From NCBI GenBank assembly GCA_018398805.1, contig JAGFBZ010000900.1:620001-684000 (forward strand): a stretch of DNA of 64,000 nt, read 5' to 3'. Positions 37,081 through 47,835 of this stretch are shown here, one piece after another. This stretch comes from Hirundichthys speculiger (lineage: Eukaryota > Chordata > Actinopteri > Beloniformes > Exocoetidae). A program made the translations under genes and the position numbers. Positions within the stretch are counted from its first letter, which is position 1. Every line of letters begins with the position of its first letter. The notes below the pieces were generated by a model that was not told where the DNA came from, did no database searches, and worked only from the letters and a program-made list of their open reading frames with translations.

Positions 37081-39492
37081 ACACATTTTAGAAGCTGAGC
37101 ACTTGCGAGCGCTGCCCTGCTCAGCTAGATTGGTGAACTTACTAGTTCACCTGAGATCACGTTTTTGTCTGCTCATTTAAAGATATACAATATATCTCTT
37201 TAGGCCTTACTCTTTCAAGAAATATACTGTACCTTTACAGCGGATGAGTGGTGTCAAATAAAATGTTTTCCTTTCCTTTTTTTTCTTCATGAACTGACTC
37301 TCAACTGCTGAAGGGCCCCCGGTGCAACGACTCTCGCTGATTTAAATGGCTGTGATTCACAGTTGCGGGGCTGTGTTCTGTGTTCTGTGGGTCTTGAGCC
37401 TTCATGTGGACTCCCACAGGACTGCTGTGGCACAGTTTACGATAGTGAAAGTATTTTTTCATGTTCTTTTATCTGGTGCCATTGACGAGACTAGAAACAA
37501 AGGTCAATTAAAGAGTTTAATACAATCATGAATACAAACAATCAATATGCCATGCAGAATATTTCAATCGGCCGATGGTACATCTTCCTAACATCACAAG
37601 AGATGCCAGGAAAATGCACGCTTGATGTCAGATTCTGTCAGTTCTTATAGCCACAGAAAAGGCGGATCCTTGTTCTTCTGAGTTTTATGACCCTTTGTCT
37701 CAGAGTTCAGATGGTAAACAGCAGTTCCAGACACTTGTGGTGGTGTTTGACCAGGAAATGAGATGTCCCTTAAATGTTTATCTATGCTGACACAGACTTT
37801 TGGTCGCAAACTGTCGGTGGGGGTCGGGGAGGATGTTACAGTATTTTAAGTCATAAACCTAAGCTGAGGAACTCATAAAAAGAGACAGCATTCCTTCATA
37901 TCATAAAGTTTATTTTTAACAATTAAACAGTGCTCAGATAATTTTAATCCTAATAATCGGCGTGCCTGATGCTCTGGGTTGTCAAATTTCTTCCCCCGAA
38001 GTACAAACGAAAGGATGTGAAGCCACAGTTTAATCGCCAATTTGATTGGAAGCAGCAGCTACGATCCAAAGTTCCTGTCTCGTGTGTTTCCTTTGTGGCA
38101 TTGTGATAATACAGATCTGGATGCTCCAGAGCAGCAAACTGCAAAAAAAATGTTCCGTTTCCATACGTGTTAAATCATATAGAACCACTGAAGCATAGTA
38201 TTTTTTTATTTATTTAAATGAGCAATATTAATGGCAAAATAATAAGGTTAATTTTTTCTTCTTTCTGAATTTTCTTAGTTTTTAAGTATTTATTCACACC
38301 ATGTATGTGCTGTCCATCTGACATGGTAAGGACCTAAACCTTAAATCTGGGAAAAGAATTAGAGTGGTCAGACTGCACATTTGTAATTTCAGGCTGTAAA
38401 TCCAGAACATAGAAGCTACATGACACTTTCTTACGAACAAATGAAAAACCCGTCCATAAGACTCAGTGACTTTCTATCCTCGACCAACAAAGCTCCAGTG
38501 CTTGAAGATTGGCGTTTTTTTTTTTCACTCACACCTGAGATGCAGCTCGAGATCTCAACCTTTCACTTGTAAAATACACACTAAAGGGGTCCATTTAAAA
38601 TGTGACGGCGAGAGCTCCTGACCCAAGTGCGAGTTCATGGTGTGTTGCAAATGAGAATCCTGTTAATCCTGTGGAAGTCTCCACAGGATCAACAGGATCA
38701 CAGTGTCCGGGCTCAAGAAGGCCCTTGAGGATACAGCAGAGGAGGCAGAGCGAGAAATCTCGGGGCTTCGGCTCAAAACACCAGACAAGGCGGAAATGCC
38801 GAAGACCAGACGCTCGACTTGTTGTCAGCATCGGTGGTGCATCAGTTGGAAAATCCTGTGTTCCCGCCAACCGAAACATTCACACAGTGATGTATTGAGG
38901 GCAAAAATATTACTGATTGATCGGAACTTCAATACTGTATTGGCATGTAGGCAGCACATAAAATCAAAGTATTTTCAGACTTGTTTGATTGACTGGTGAA
39001 GCCATGATACTGTTTCCACTGATGGGAAAAGTTAGAGATGTTTACAACAACTTAAGCTTCGATTTGTTTCATATCTGATCTGTGCTGACACCAACCCCAC
39101 AAGTTTCCCCGCTAACACGGCAGCTGTTTGCTTTGCAGTAAACAGAGGCTGTAAAAGACCAAATTGGATTGTTTGTTGACCAAGTGTAAAACAGCTAAAA
39201 CCTTGTGATATACCACTTGGCCAAATGTTGCCTGTTCTTGCTTGTGAGCTGTTTGTCTGTCGGAAATTATAACCAGCTGCCTCGGGGTATTACAGAAGGC
39301 TCATGTATCCAAAGATTTGCTTTTGGTGTGCTTCGGCGAAGCGCAGTATGATTGTCTGAGCTCTGATGTTTTTAATGTATTATCCTCAGAACCTCAGCGC
39401 AGCTAGACTGGATTATAAAGCTTTTTTTTTTTTTTCAGGACAGATGGTACAATTAGAGTTAAAAAGGTTTTCAAGTGTATCCGGAATATTGT
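37081..39492. other. Unique sequence with one unassigned open segment
   Basis: 38602-38898 is open on both strands (98, 98 and 94 codons in three frames) and contains the hairpin at 38657-38698. Translations include GASAQNTRQGGNAEDQ-like and GLKKALEDTAEEAERE segments. I do not recognise a family, and it could be a fragment of a transposon or a gene. The remainder shows nothing recognisable. Confidence 0.35.
38657..38698. repeat. 19-bp hairpin with 4-nt loop
   Basis: Left arm ATCCTGTTAATCCTGTGGA, loop AGTC, right arm the reverse complement with one mismatch. Confidence 0.85.
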
Positions 39493-39494
39493 TA

Positions 39495-40932
39495 CTGTCA
39501 TGGCTGAAAGTTTTGGCACCCTTGCACATAAAGACCCAACAACTCCAAATGTCTGCAAAATAAGTTGAAATTGATGAAAGTATTTGGTGTCTCAAATTCT
39601 TTATTAAAATAATAATAGTATAGAAACTTTGTTTTTTAATCAGAACTTAATATTAATTTTTAAATAATAGATTACACAGAAAATGCAGTGACAAAAGTTT
39701 TGACACCCTTTTAGATTTACAAAGAATAAATGAATTTCAAGCAGGTCATTCACCTTGAACTCACCTGTGGTGAGTTTACAGGTGACAGCAATCTAGTTAT
39801 CAGTCATCATCAGCCAAATGTTATGGATAAGTTTAAGGCTCATGGTACGGTAGCCAACCTTCCAAGAAGTGGCCGCAAGAGAATAATGGACGAAAGAATG
39901 CAGGGAAGGATTGTTCGAATGGTGGCAGAAGAACCTCAGACAACTGCTAAACAGATTCAAGCTGACCTTAGGTAACAAGGTACAATTATTTCAACGCGTA
40001 CCATCCGTCGCCAGCTCAATGAAAGAGGGCTCTATGGTAGGAGACCCAGAAGGAAGCCTCTACTGAAAGACAGACACAAGAAAGACAAAACACACCAGAA
40101 CAAGCCAAAATCCTTCTGGGAAAATGTCCTGTGGACAGATGAGACCAGATTGGAGCTTTTTGTAAATCACATAGACTCTATGTTTACAGGAAAAGAAATG
40201 AAGCCTTCAAGCAAAAGAAAAGCCTCCCTACAGTCAAACATGGAGGAGATTCGACTAATGGTTTGGGGTTGTTTTGCAGCCTCTGGTGCTGGGTGCCTTG
40301 AATTTGTGCGTGGCATTATGAAATCTGGTGATTACCAAGGTATTTTGGAGAGAAATGTTTCACCGAAGTGTCATGAAGCTGGGTCTTCGTCGAACATCAT
40401 GAGTGTTCCAAAGCAGGACAACGACCCAAAACACACATGAAAAAGCCCCCAGGAATGATTCAACAGAAAACGCTGGACTGTTCTAAAGTGGCCAGCAATG
40501 AGTCCAGATCTCAATCCCATTGAACACCTGTGGAGGGATCTGAAAATGGCAGTTGGAAGAAGGCACCCTTCTAATCTGGGTCAACTGGAGCAGTTTGTAA
40601 AAGAAGAGTGGGCCAAACTGCCCGTAGAGAGGTGGAGGCATCTCACTGAAACCTTTAGGAAGCGTTTGACAGCAGTCATTTTCTCCAAAGGATGTGCTAC
40701 CAAATGTTGAATTCAAGGTGTCGATACTTTTTCGCCACAGCAATTTCTGTGTAATATATTATTTAAAATGAAATATTAAGTTATGATTAAAAAACAAAGT
40801 TTCTGTGTTATTATTAGTTTATTAAAGAATTTGAGATACCAAATACTTTTGTCAATTTCAACTTATTTTACAGACATTTGGAGATGTTTGGTCTTTATGT
40901 GAAAGGGTGCCAAAACTCTTCAGCCATGACGG
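39495..40932 (+). mobile_element. Tc1-like element, second family, complete ends
   Basis: TA at 39493-39494 and 40933-40934. The ends are CTGTCATGGCTGAAAGTTTT (left) and, on the complement of the right, CCGTCATGGCTGAAGAGTTT. The inverted arms extend about 200 bp with the shared words GAAATTGATGAAAGTATTTG and TCTCAAATTCTTTAAT. The length of 1438 bp is a little below the usual 1.6 kb, in agreement with an internal coding deletion. Confidence 0.9.
39730..40710 (+). pseudogene. Tc1-like transposase with stops, frameshifts and an internal deletion
   Basis: Plus-strand blocks in order: DKFKAHGTVANLPRSGRKR (39828-39885), the end of the helix-turn-helix region and linker; MQGRIVRMVAEEPQTTAKQI (39898-39957); after a stop, TIIISTRTIRRQLNERGLYG and RRPRRKPLL; then a gap of about 50 residues. 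The catalytic part follows: SFWENVLWTDETRLELF (first Asp, near 40140), [36 protein letters not shown] (second Asp, near 40425) and [15 protein letters not shown] (Glu, near 40515), ending KGCATKC at 40707. The triad residues are present, but frames change at least three times, so no active enzyme is encoded. It lies between TA-flanked inverted repeats. Confidence 0.9.
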
Positions 40933-40934
40933 TA

Positions 40935-41388
40935 TATCCCCTTTATGATAGATGCACATTTTGTGTACCACATGTAGACAAATATGCACCGCTTCGTCAC
41001 ATTCTACAATTCTTTACACACTACATGAATAAAACTTCCGCAGCGAGCCCAGAGATGTAACTGTCAGAATGTTGCGAGCAGTTACTTGACTCTCCTTCAT
41101 GTTTTTGTTGTTGAAATGACACTTTTCAAAGCCTTGCACTGTGCGCATGTTAACACATGCGTGCTTCCCGCTCAGCAGTGACAGTTGCGCTCAGTCTCTG
41201 GCGTACACATACAAAGACACGTGGAATCGTACAAACCTTACATGTTGCATCCACATCTCAGTAAATGCAGTCAAGGGGGGATATTTTCTCGTCTACTGCC
41301 CTGCGTTGCGATATCATTTTTTTTCTGGCTGGTTTTGGCTCGCTAGAAACGCAAAGTTTTAATTCATCTGGCGACAGTCAGGGGTTGG

Positions 41389-41447
<59 letters not shown>

Positions 41448-44400
41448 TATATATATATATATATATATAATACTCAACCTTTGACTTGACAGCGAGACCT
41501 TGCAAGACTTTTTTTTTTTCTTTGATGCAGCCAATTTGCCAGAATAATCTTTAACATAATCTCTTCACAGATACATCCTCACACACGGCCACCGTGTGTA
41601 AACGTTAAATGCAGGCATCGGTAATTTGCAACTTTCTGTATATGCGCTTGAGCAAAGAAGGAAAATCCCCGATGATGCTTAGATGGGTTTTATTACTTGC
41701 AGCCTCGCAGTATTTTAATTCCCCTCTTGGTTCCAGTATCATAGCAGCTCAATCTCCCCTTACCATGCCATCAGCACCTTTCTCCAGGACCCAATTTAAC
41801 GGGTGATACTAAAACTAGCATGCTCGAGACCTAGGGGATTTGGAACGGCTCTCTGCATGGAATAGCACCCTACTACCTTAAAGGAATAGACTGTCTTGAA
41901 ATAAAATTAGATGCTGCCAATCTCACTCAATCACAGGGGAATGCAGAGCCAACTGGCTTCTTAATGGAGATTTTTTTTTTTTTTTTTTCTGCATGGCCAT
42001 ATCTTTTAAAGGTACAGCTGAACTCTTGTTTTCAGTTCTGTGTGGTGAAAATGAAAACGTTTGGTTGATATACCCACTGATATGATACTGAATGTCTCCT
42101 GTACCACTTACTACACAGTCCTTTGCTGAGCAATAGAAATATATATATATTATTTATACATTTCCTTTTTTTTTCTTGTCTCAACAAGGGTTCATTGTTT
42201 AGGCTATATTGATTTCATCCTCAAAAGTCCCAATCTTTCTCACACCAGTGGTTTGAGTCCCAGCATTTGTCAATGCATATCACACAGTTCACCATGTAAA
42301 GTGACAATATTGTTGCTGCAAAAAGAGTCATTTTAATCCTAACAGATTGGAGGACTGTTGTCATTGTCAAGGGAGCTCAAGATATTATTAGAATGTAGCT
42401 TCAACTACATTCATTTCAGAAGTCATCTCATTGCTCTGTGTTGCCATGAAGGCTCTTCAGGCTATTTATAATGTGGAGAATTAAAAAAGTACTAAGGACC
42501 TACCTCTGGATGATCAACCTGCACTACACCTTATGGATATTTTCAATACTACACAGACATGAGGTGGAGACAAAGAAATCTAGCTCAAGTTTAGTCGCTG
42601 TTTCCGCATGCAGCAGATGGAAGGACTGGTTATTTTGCACCGACACTGCATCAATGGCCAGATGAGACGATAAATCGAACCCCATGAGCCACTAATGTTT
42701 GCTTTTATTGTTCAGTTCTGACTGCATCTGGGCATAACTGGTAATGTCACATGGCTTCACTGAGATAAAAGATTAAACTTAACTATTTTTTTTTGTGTGC
42801 ATGTGCTGTTGTGGGTGTACCGTACTCGCTGATGGCTGTCATCAGTGCGAGTCATTGTCAGAGCTGGACAGCAGAATGTACCATCAGGAAAAGGAGGCCG
42901 CCGGCATTAACCCCTCACTGAGCTGAGAGGAAGAGACAATTATAATGAGTCATATGGCTGTCAAACTGCCAGAGACACAGCTCTAATGTATACACACACA
43001 CAGACAGATGTATAAGAACCTCTACCTAAAGGGTAATTACAGGTTATAACAACATTTTAGTTTCATTGATTTTACCATTTTTCCTGTCACTAATAATCAC
43101 CTTATTCTCGCCAAGATAATTACTCACATTAGAAACCCTGGAACCACTGAAACAACAGTCTCATGGCGGCTTGTGAAACCATCTCACAACGTAATGTGTT
43201 GATTAAATTTCCCTTTAATATTCATGGTCACTGAAATAGCCACTGTGGAACATGGTCTCGTGGCGTTTTATGAATATGTCATGAAGGGGCTGTTCAACAG
43301 TTTTAAAGTGCAGTAGACAGTGGTCCCAACGCTCACAGTCCAGGGGAATCGGGGAGGGATTCTGATGACGAGGTGAATAACGACTCAGAATAAGGGCTGT
43401 GACATGATTGAAACTCAAATTTCTTAGGTGTTCAAGCAAATGCTATGGGTCTTGACACTGCTTCATGGCACAACACTGGCTGTTTAGTTAAGCTGCAACA
43501 TGGACCGCTGTACGCAGATTGTGAAAGATGGTCTAAAGTGGACGATGTGCAGAAAAGAAAATGTAATGGCAACTTACAGTAAATGACATGGCGGACATGT
43601 ATCTAATGTAGCGTTTGATTCAAATTTCATAGAATTTGTTAGATTTGGTTTAGTTTTTTTATGGTCGAAGTGGGCTCCTCCATCACTTTGAGATGCTTGT
43701 GAAAGGTTACCTGAATGTTAGTCCAAGCTCTGATCAGAACTCCTTCCTGATTCACCAAACTGAAACTGCTGTGACCGCTGTGCAGTGCAGGAGGGACACT
43801 AACTTCTCAGAGGTACTCAGCACAGTCATTTTACCAGTGTGACTGCATCCATTGGTTGGATCAGCTGTTTGAAGCATTATCTTAAAAATACCCAGATGAG
43901 CATGCAAGTGGGAGATTTGAGGTGGAGATCAGAGGCTTGGGATTGATCGGCTGGCCTTCCAGCTTTCATTCACTGTTTGCTTTAGATTTTAGACACTCTC
44001 ACAACATCAGTCATATTCAAGACAATGTTCGCATCTTTCCAGCTTTTTACAACATGTGATACAGGCAGAGATGCATCATCATCATCACCATCACCATCAA
44101 ATGCATCATTTTTAAGGCCCTATTGTGTATTATCAATATAACAAGTTGTTCCATCTGTAAAAACACCTACGTTCTTATTTATTTCAAATTCACATTCACC
44201 ATAAGATCAAAATGGGGCAAGAAACACTCTTAAACTCTATGGTTATCTGCATCTTTTCAGGCGTAACAACGCAAATGATAAAGTACAGAATTAAAAACAC
44301 GAAACTAAAACTTAATGTGTCTCAACTTCTGGTCAACTGCAAACAAATATTTTTTTAAATATTTCCCCTTCATATAGCATCTTGCCTTTTCAGCATCACC

Positions 44401-45764
44401 TCCCCCCGTTTGCAGCAGTCACAAAAGTTGCTTTCCCTTTTCATTGCCGTTACTGTCGAACAGTACACCCACTCGCTCTCCTCTCTCTTTGCCTTCTATT
44501 TCAGGGCGTTGGGGCACTGAGCATGACCAAACCTGCTCACAGCAGTATATCTGATCAAATCAATACCTATTTCGCTCGCCAACACTTTTTCTTTTCTTTC
44601 CTCTCGTTTCTGACTGTGGTTCGGTGTGGAAGGATGATTGGAAAGTGATACATCCACGGGCCCTGTCTTGTCTGTGAGATGGATAGATTAGCGAGGAAGG
44701 GAGGGAGATCAGTGAGAGGGCTTTGCTTGGCCGCGGTGCAATAAGGTGTTCGCAGATCCATCAGTGTAGCGCTGTTAGTGGCAGCCAAACTGGGCTTACT
44801 GGATTCACGTGCCATGGGATGTAACTCCTCCATCCTTCCTTCCTTTCCTCCATTAAGACCTCTTGCGGACAAAAAGACTGTGATAACAGCCTTGATCAAT
44901 CAGGTGGGTTTTTTTTTTAATAAAGCTAATATTTGACAGACGTCTATATTTCCGTTTTCACCTCAAAGTTCTTTCCAGTGACTTTCACAAACTTTTCACC
45001 CTGAAAACCTACAGATACTCATGTATTTCCCCGTCTATGAGAGATTAATCTCTGCTTTTCTGTTAACTGAGATCCTGTTTTCAGTTCCATCAGTGATCAT
45101 GTAGACATTTGTGCGTATGCTGCTGCAGAATCTTTTTTTTTTTTTTTAAACCAAAAGCGCTCCTGTCTCCTGTTTGTTATTTTTGTCTTCTTTGATTTCC
45201 TTCCATTTCAACTGCTGCAGGATGTCTCTGGCTGCGTGCGCGAGCTTAGGCTTTCCGCAAAATTTCATTAATACAGTAAGTCAAATCCCATTAGACTTAA
45301 AACATGACGGACAAATTCAGCTCAAAAGATGAGAGCATGTGTTTGGATGTGAGCTGTTTTTGCTCTTTTATCAGCATCTAAAGACTCTCCTCGTACTCTG
45401 CCTTCACACAGGTATCTTTGTGTGCCGTTCCCATCACTCTCGCACCTTTCATTCTCCTTCCAAGATCTCATCCTAAAACCTCTATCCTCGCCTAAAAGCT
45501 GTGTTCCCATTCTGATGCCGGCTCACATAAAAGGCGTTTCTTATTGTTCTCCTGCACTTTTCACACGGGCGTTTGGATTATATCAGGACAAAAAAAAAAA
45601 AGTTTCCATTTTGGTTAGTCACACAGAGCAAAGAGAGCTGGCCCAAGGTTGTGTCCCTTCAAATAGCAGGCAGGTGTCGTGGGATCAGCTGAGTGACTGA
45701 CTGAGCTGTACCGCTGCTAATCGTGGTTTGTGTTTTGCTGTGCTCGCTCCACCCGACACATCAC
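40935..45764. other. Mostly unique sequence, no recognisable gene
   Basis: Contains a (TA)n tract (41391-41470) and poly-T runs. Stretches 41600-41960, 42840-43190 and 44380-44900 are repeat-free and of balanced composition, possible conserved non-coding DNA. None has a convincing coding frame. Confidence 0.4.
41391..41470. repeat. (TA)n microsatellite
   Basis: About 39 TA units with one AGATAT interruption near 41445. Confidence 0.95.
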
Positions 45765-45772
45765 ATACCCAG

Positions 45773-46658
45773 TAGGGCTGTAGCGATACACTAATCTCGC
45801 TATACGATATGATAAATTTGGCTCACGATACGATATATATCAATATTCAATCTTACAACACATTTACATCAATTTTCCGAAAGATTTAAATGGGACAAAG
45901 TGATTTTGGTGACATCTTGTGAGGGTTCCAATGACTTTGTTTGAATTAATTGAACTGAAAGCATCAATTACACATTATATGGCTGACAGGAAGCTTGCAA
46001 ATGCTGGTCAAAATGAATAAAAAACAATAGGACAGCGGAGCTCCATCGCGTTCACCATGCGCCTAAAGCCGGCGTTTTCCACCACTGAATACGGTCTCAA
46101 ATCCTGACAAATAAAGGAGGCAATGGACTCCGTAATTTTCTGTGACCTAGGTGAAGTAGATGGAAACTGGACAGTGACCGCCATCACTGTCCAGCGTGAT
46201 TTGTTTCGGATCGCGCCGCAACTTCTTTGGCTAGCTCTCAGTTAGCATTACCTTGTCCGGGTGGTGACGTTTCAGGTGGGCTCGCCTCGCAGGTTGGTGG
46301 TATTTCCAGAGTACTTCACGTTTGTGTGACACAGCTTGCAAACCGCCATACTTTTGTCTGAATCTTCACTTTCCTTTTTCTTTTTAAAACCAAACTGCTC
46401 CCACACATCTGCTTTTAAGCACGCAGGCGCTGGGTTTATACTCGCCGCCATCCTCCTGACTGGCTCAGCTGTAGCTGGAAGAGAAAGAAGCTTCTGGATA
46501 ACTTGTAAGAAATATTCTACAGCGACACTAGTGGCTGGAGGACTTAATGGCTCTTCCTGCACTTTGAAGGACACGGAGGTTTTGAAGGGACCTTAGAATA
46601 CTCTGGGGAAATAAAATATCGATATATATTGCAGAATCAATAAAATCACCTAGCCTTA
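45773..46658 (-). mobile_element. hAT element with 8-bp target duplication, internally deleted
   Basis: ATACCCAG occurs at 45765-45772 and again at 46659-46666, an exact 8-bp duplication as made by hAT transposases. The ends are TAGGGCTGTAGCGATACA and, on the complement of the right, TAAGGCTAGGTGATTTTA: short imperfect inverted repeats typical of the superfamily. The minus strand starts a transposase with a BED finger, but only the N-terminal coding part remains in 886 bp (autonomous relatives are several kb). Confidence 0.85.
46000..46451 (-). pseudogene. hAT transposase N-terminus with BED zinc finger (ZBED1-like)
   Basis: The start chosen is the ATG at 46451 (minus), giving MAASINPAPACLKADVWEQFGF. 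It is followed by KKKESEDSDKSMAVCKLCHTNVKYSGNTTNLR. VWEQFGF (aromatic signature), CKLC and, after a one-base loss near 46290, HLKRHHPDK supply the Cys2-His2 ligands of a BED finger, the DNA-binding domain of hAT transposases and ZBED proteins. Further on, SFICQDLRPYSVVENAGFRRMVNAMELR (about 46115-46030) is the conserved block that follows the finger in ZBED1/Tam3-like proteins. The catalytic DDE region and the C-terminal dimerisation domain are missing. The frameshift and truncation exclude a domesticated gene. Confidence 0.85.
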
Positions 46659-46666
46659 ATACCCAG

Positions 46667-47614
46667 TGAATACACAGCTATTTACCTAATAACAAAGAGC
46701 TTATAGAATAGTGTGAATGGGATAATCAAAGATCAATCAAAAATTCAAAACATAATGGACAATGTTTGGATGTTTAGGAAAGTATGAAATATTAATAACG
46801 CGTTGTACGAATTTCTATTTTTTTTTCCTTTCCTCCAGCTGTTTTTTAATGTTACTATTTTATTATTAGCTCTGCCGACTAACTCGGTGCTGGTTTCGTG
46901 GATTCAATCATCATAAGCCCTTAAATGCACTCTAGTTCTGAGGGCGTGGTGCTGAAAGAGATTTATTTCTTTTTTATCCCACTCATCTTTTCTATGGATT
47001 TTTATCAGTGTTGGCAGTCATCCTCCTAATCTCATTTCACACCAACTTCTACTCATCTGGAGCCCTCAGAAGGAACTAATGACAGGGTTGAGGCATGTTC
47101 TCCATCAAGGACGAGCTTTAATAGTCAAGCCTCACTAAATGATAGCTTTTGCTTGATCAGAAGTTTGAGTGGCTCCTTTTCAAATCCAGCTTTTAAAATT
47201 ACCCTACATTAAATGGATTTGTTGTCTTTTATTCACATGGAACTATTTACTCATTATGTAATGAGCCAAAAATCCTGGTTATGGGGGAAAAATGTGGAGA
47301 TGCTTGTCAGTCGTCACTGAATTGCATGTTTTGTTTTTATTTTATTTTTATTTTTTTTGTTAATTCATGTGGCATCCTTGGCTTCTGGAAATCCAGTTCA
47401 TCCAATTTATAATCTTGGCAGCATAAACATAATCATCAGTTTTAGGATTTAATTTGGTACGGAGCCTTCAGATTTGAACACAGTCCCAAAGACAAAGACA
47501 TCAGCTGTGATATATGAGGAGTTGCTGCCCATCAGTCTGGGAGGTCTTATAGAGCCAATTCTAAGCTTTTTGGATTCCATCATTCACGACAGTTGCCAAA
47601 TTTCTCAGGAGTGG
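46667..47614. other. Unique sequence, nothing recognisable
   Basis: AT-rich, no family resemblance in any frame. Confidence 0.4.
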
Positions 47615-47835
47615 ACGTCCCAGCAACAACTGCTCAAGGTCAGACTAAGCAACGTTCAGAGAAATTGTAAAAATGCTAGAGTTATGTTCTCTGACTCTCC
47701 AACCCTCAGTTAGCATGTTGAACGTTCAAGTTTATAGCAGTACAATACAATACACAGACAATACAATAACTGTTGAAAAGAAGGCTTGTATGGAAAGGTT
47801 TCCAGGAGAAAGCTTATTCACTCTAAAAGAATAGC
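47615..47835 (+). pseudogene. Tc1-like transposase fragment (linker to second DNA-binding subdomain)
   Basis: AGGAGTGGACGTCCCAGCAA, then AAGGTCAGACTAAGCAACGT, CAGTTAGCATGTTGAACGTT and TCCAGGAGAAAGCTTATTCA match in order the sense strand of the same fish Tc1 family seen in antisense at 2120-2680. The part covered would be the 'SGRPSKFTPRSD..ASVSMLNVKVHDSTIRKRL..GRVARRKPLL' segment of the protein (family pattern from memory). Frames are broken, and both ends of the element are lost. Confidence 0.6.

Noticed and set aside
40483..40743. Minus frame opposite the Tc1 transposase
   Set aside because: Shadow of the plus-strand transposase remnant.
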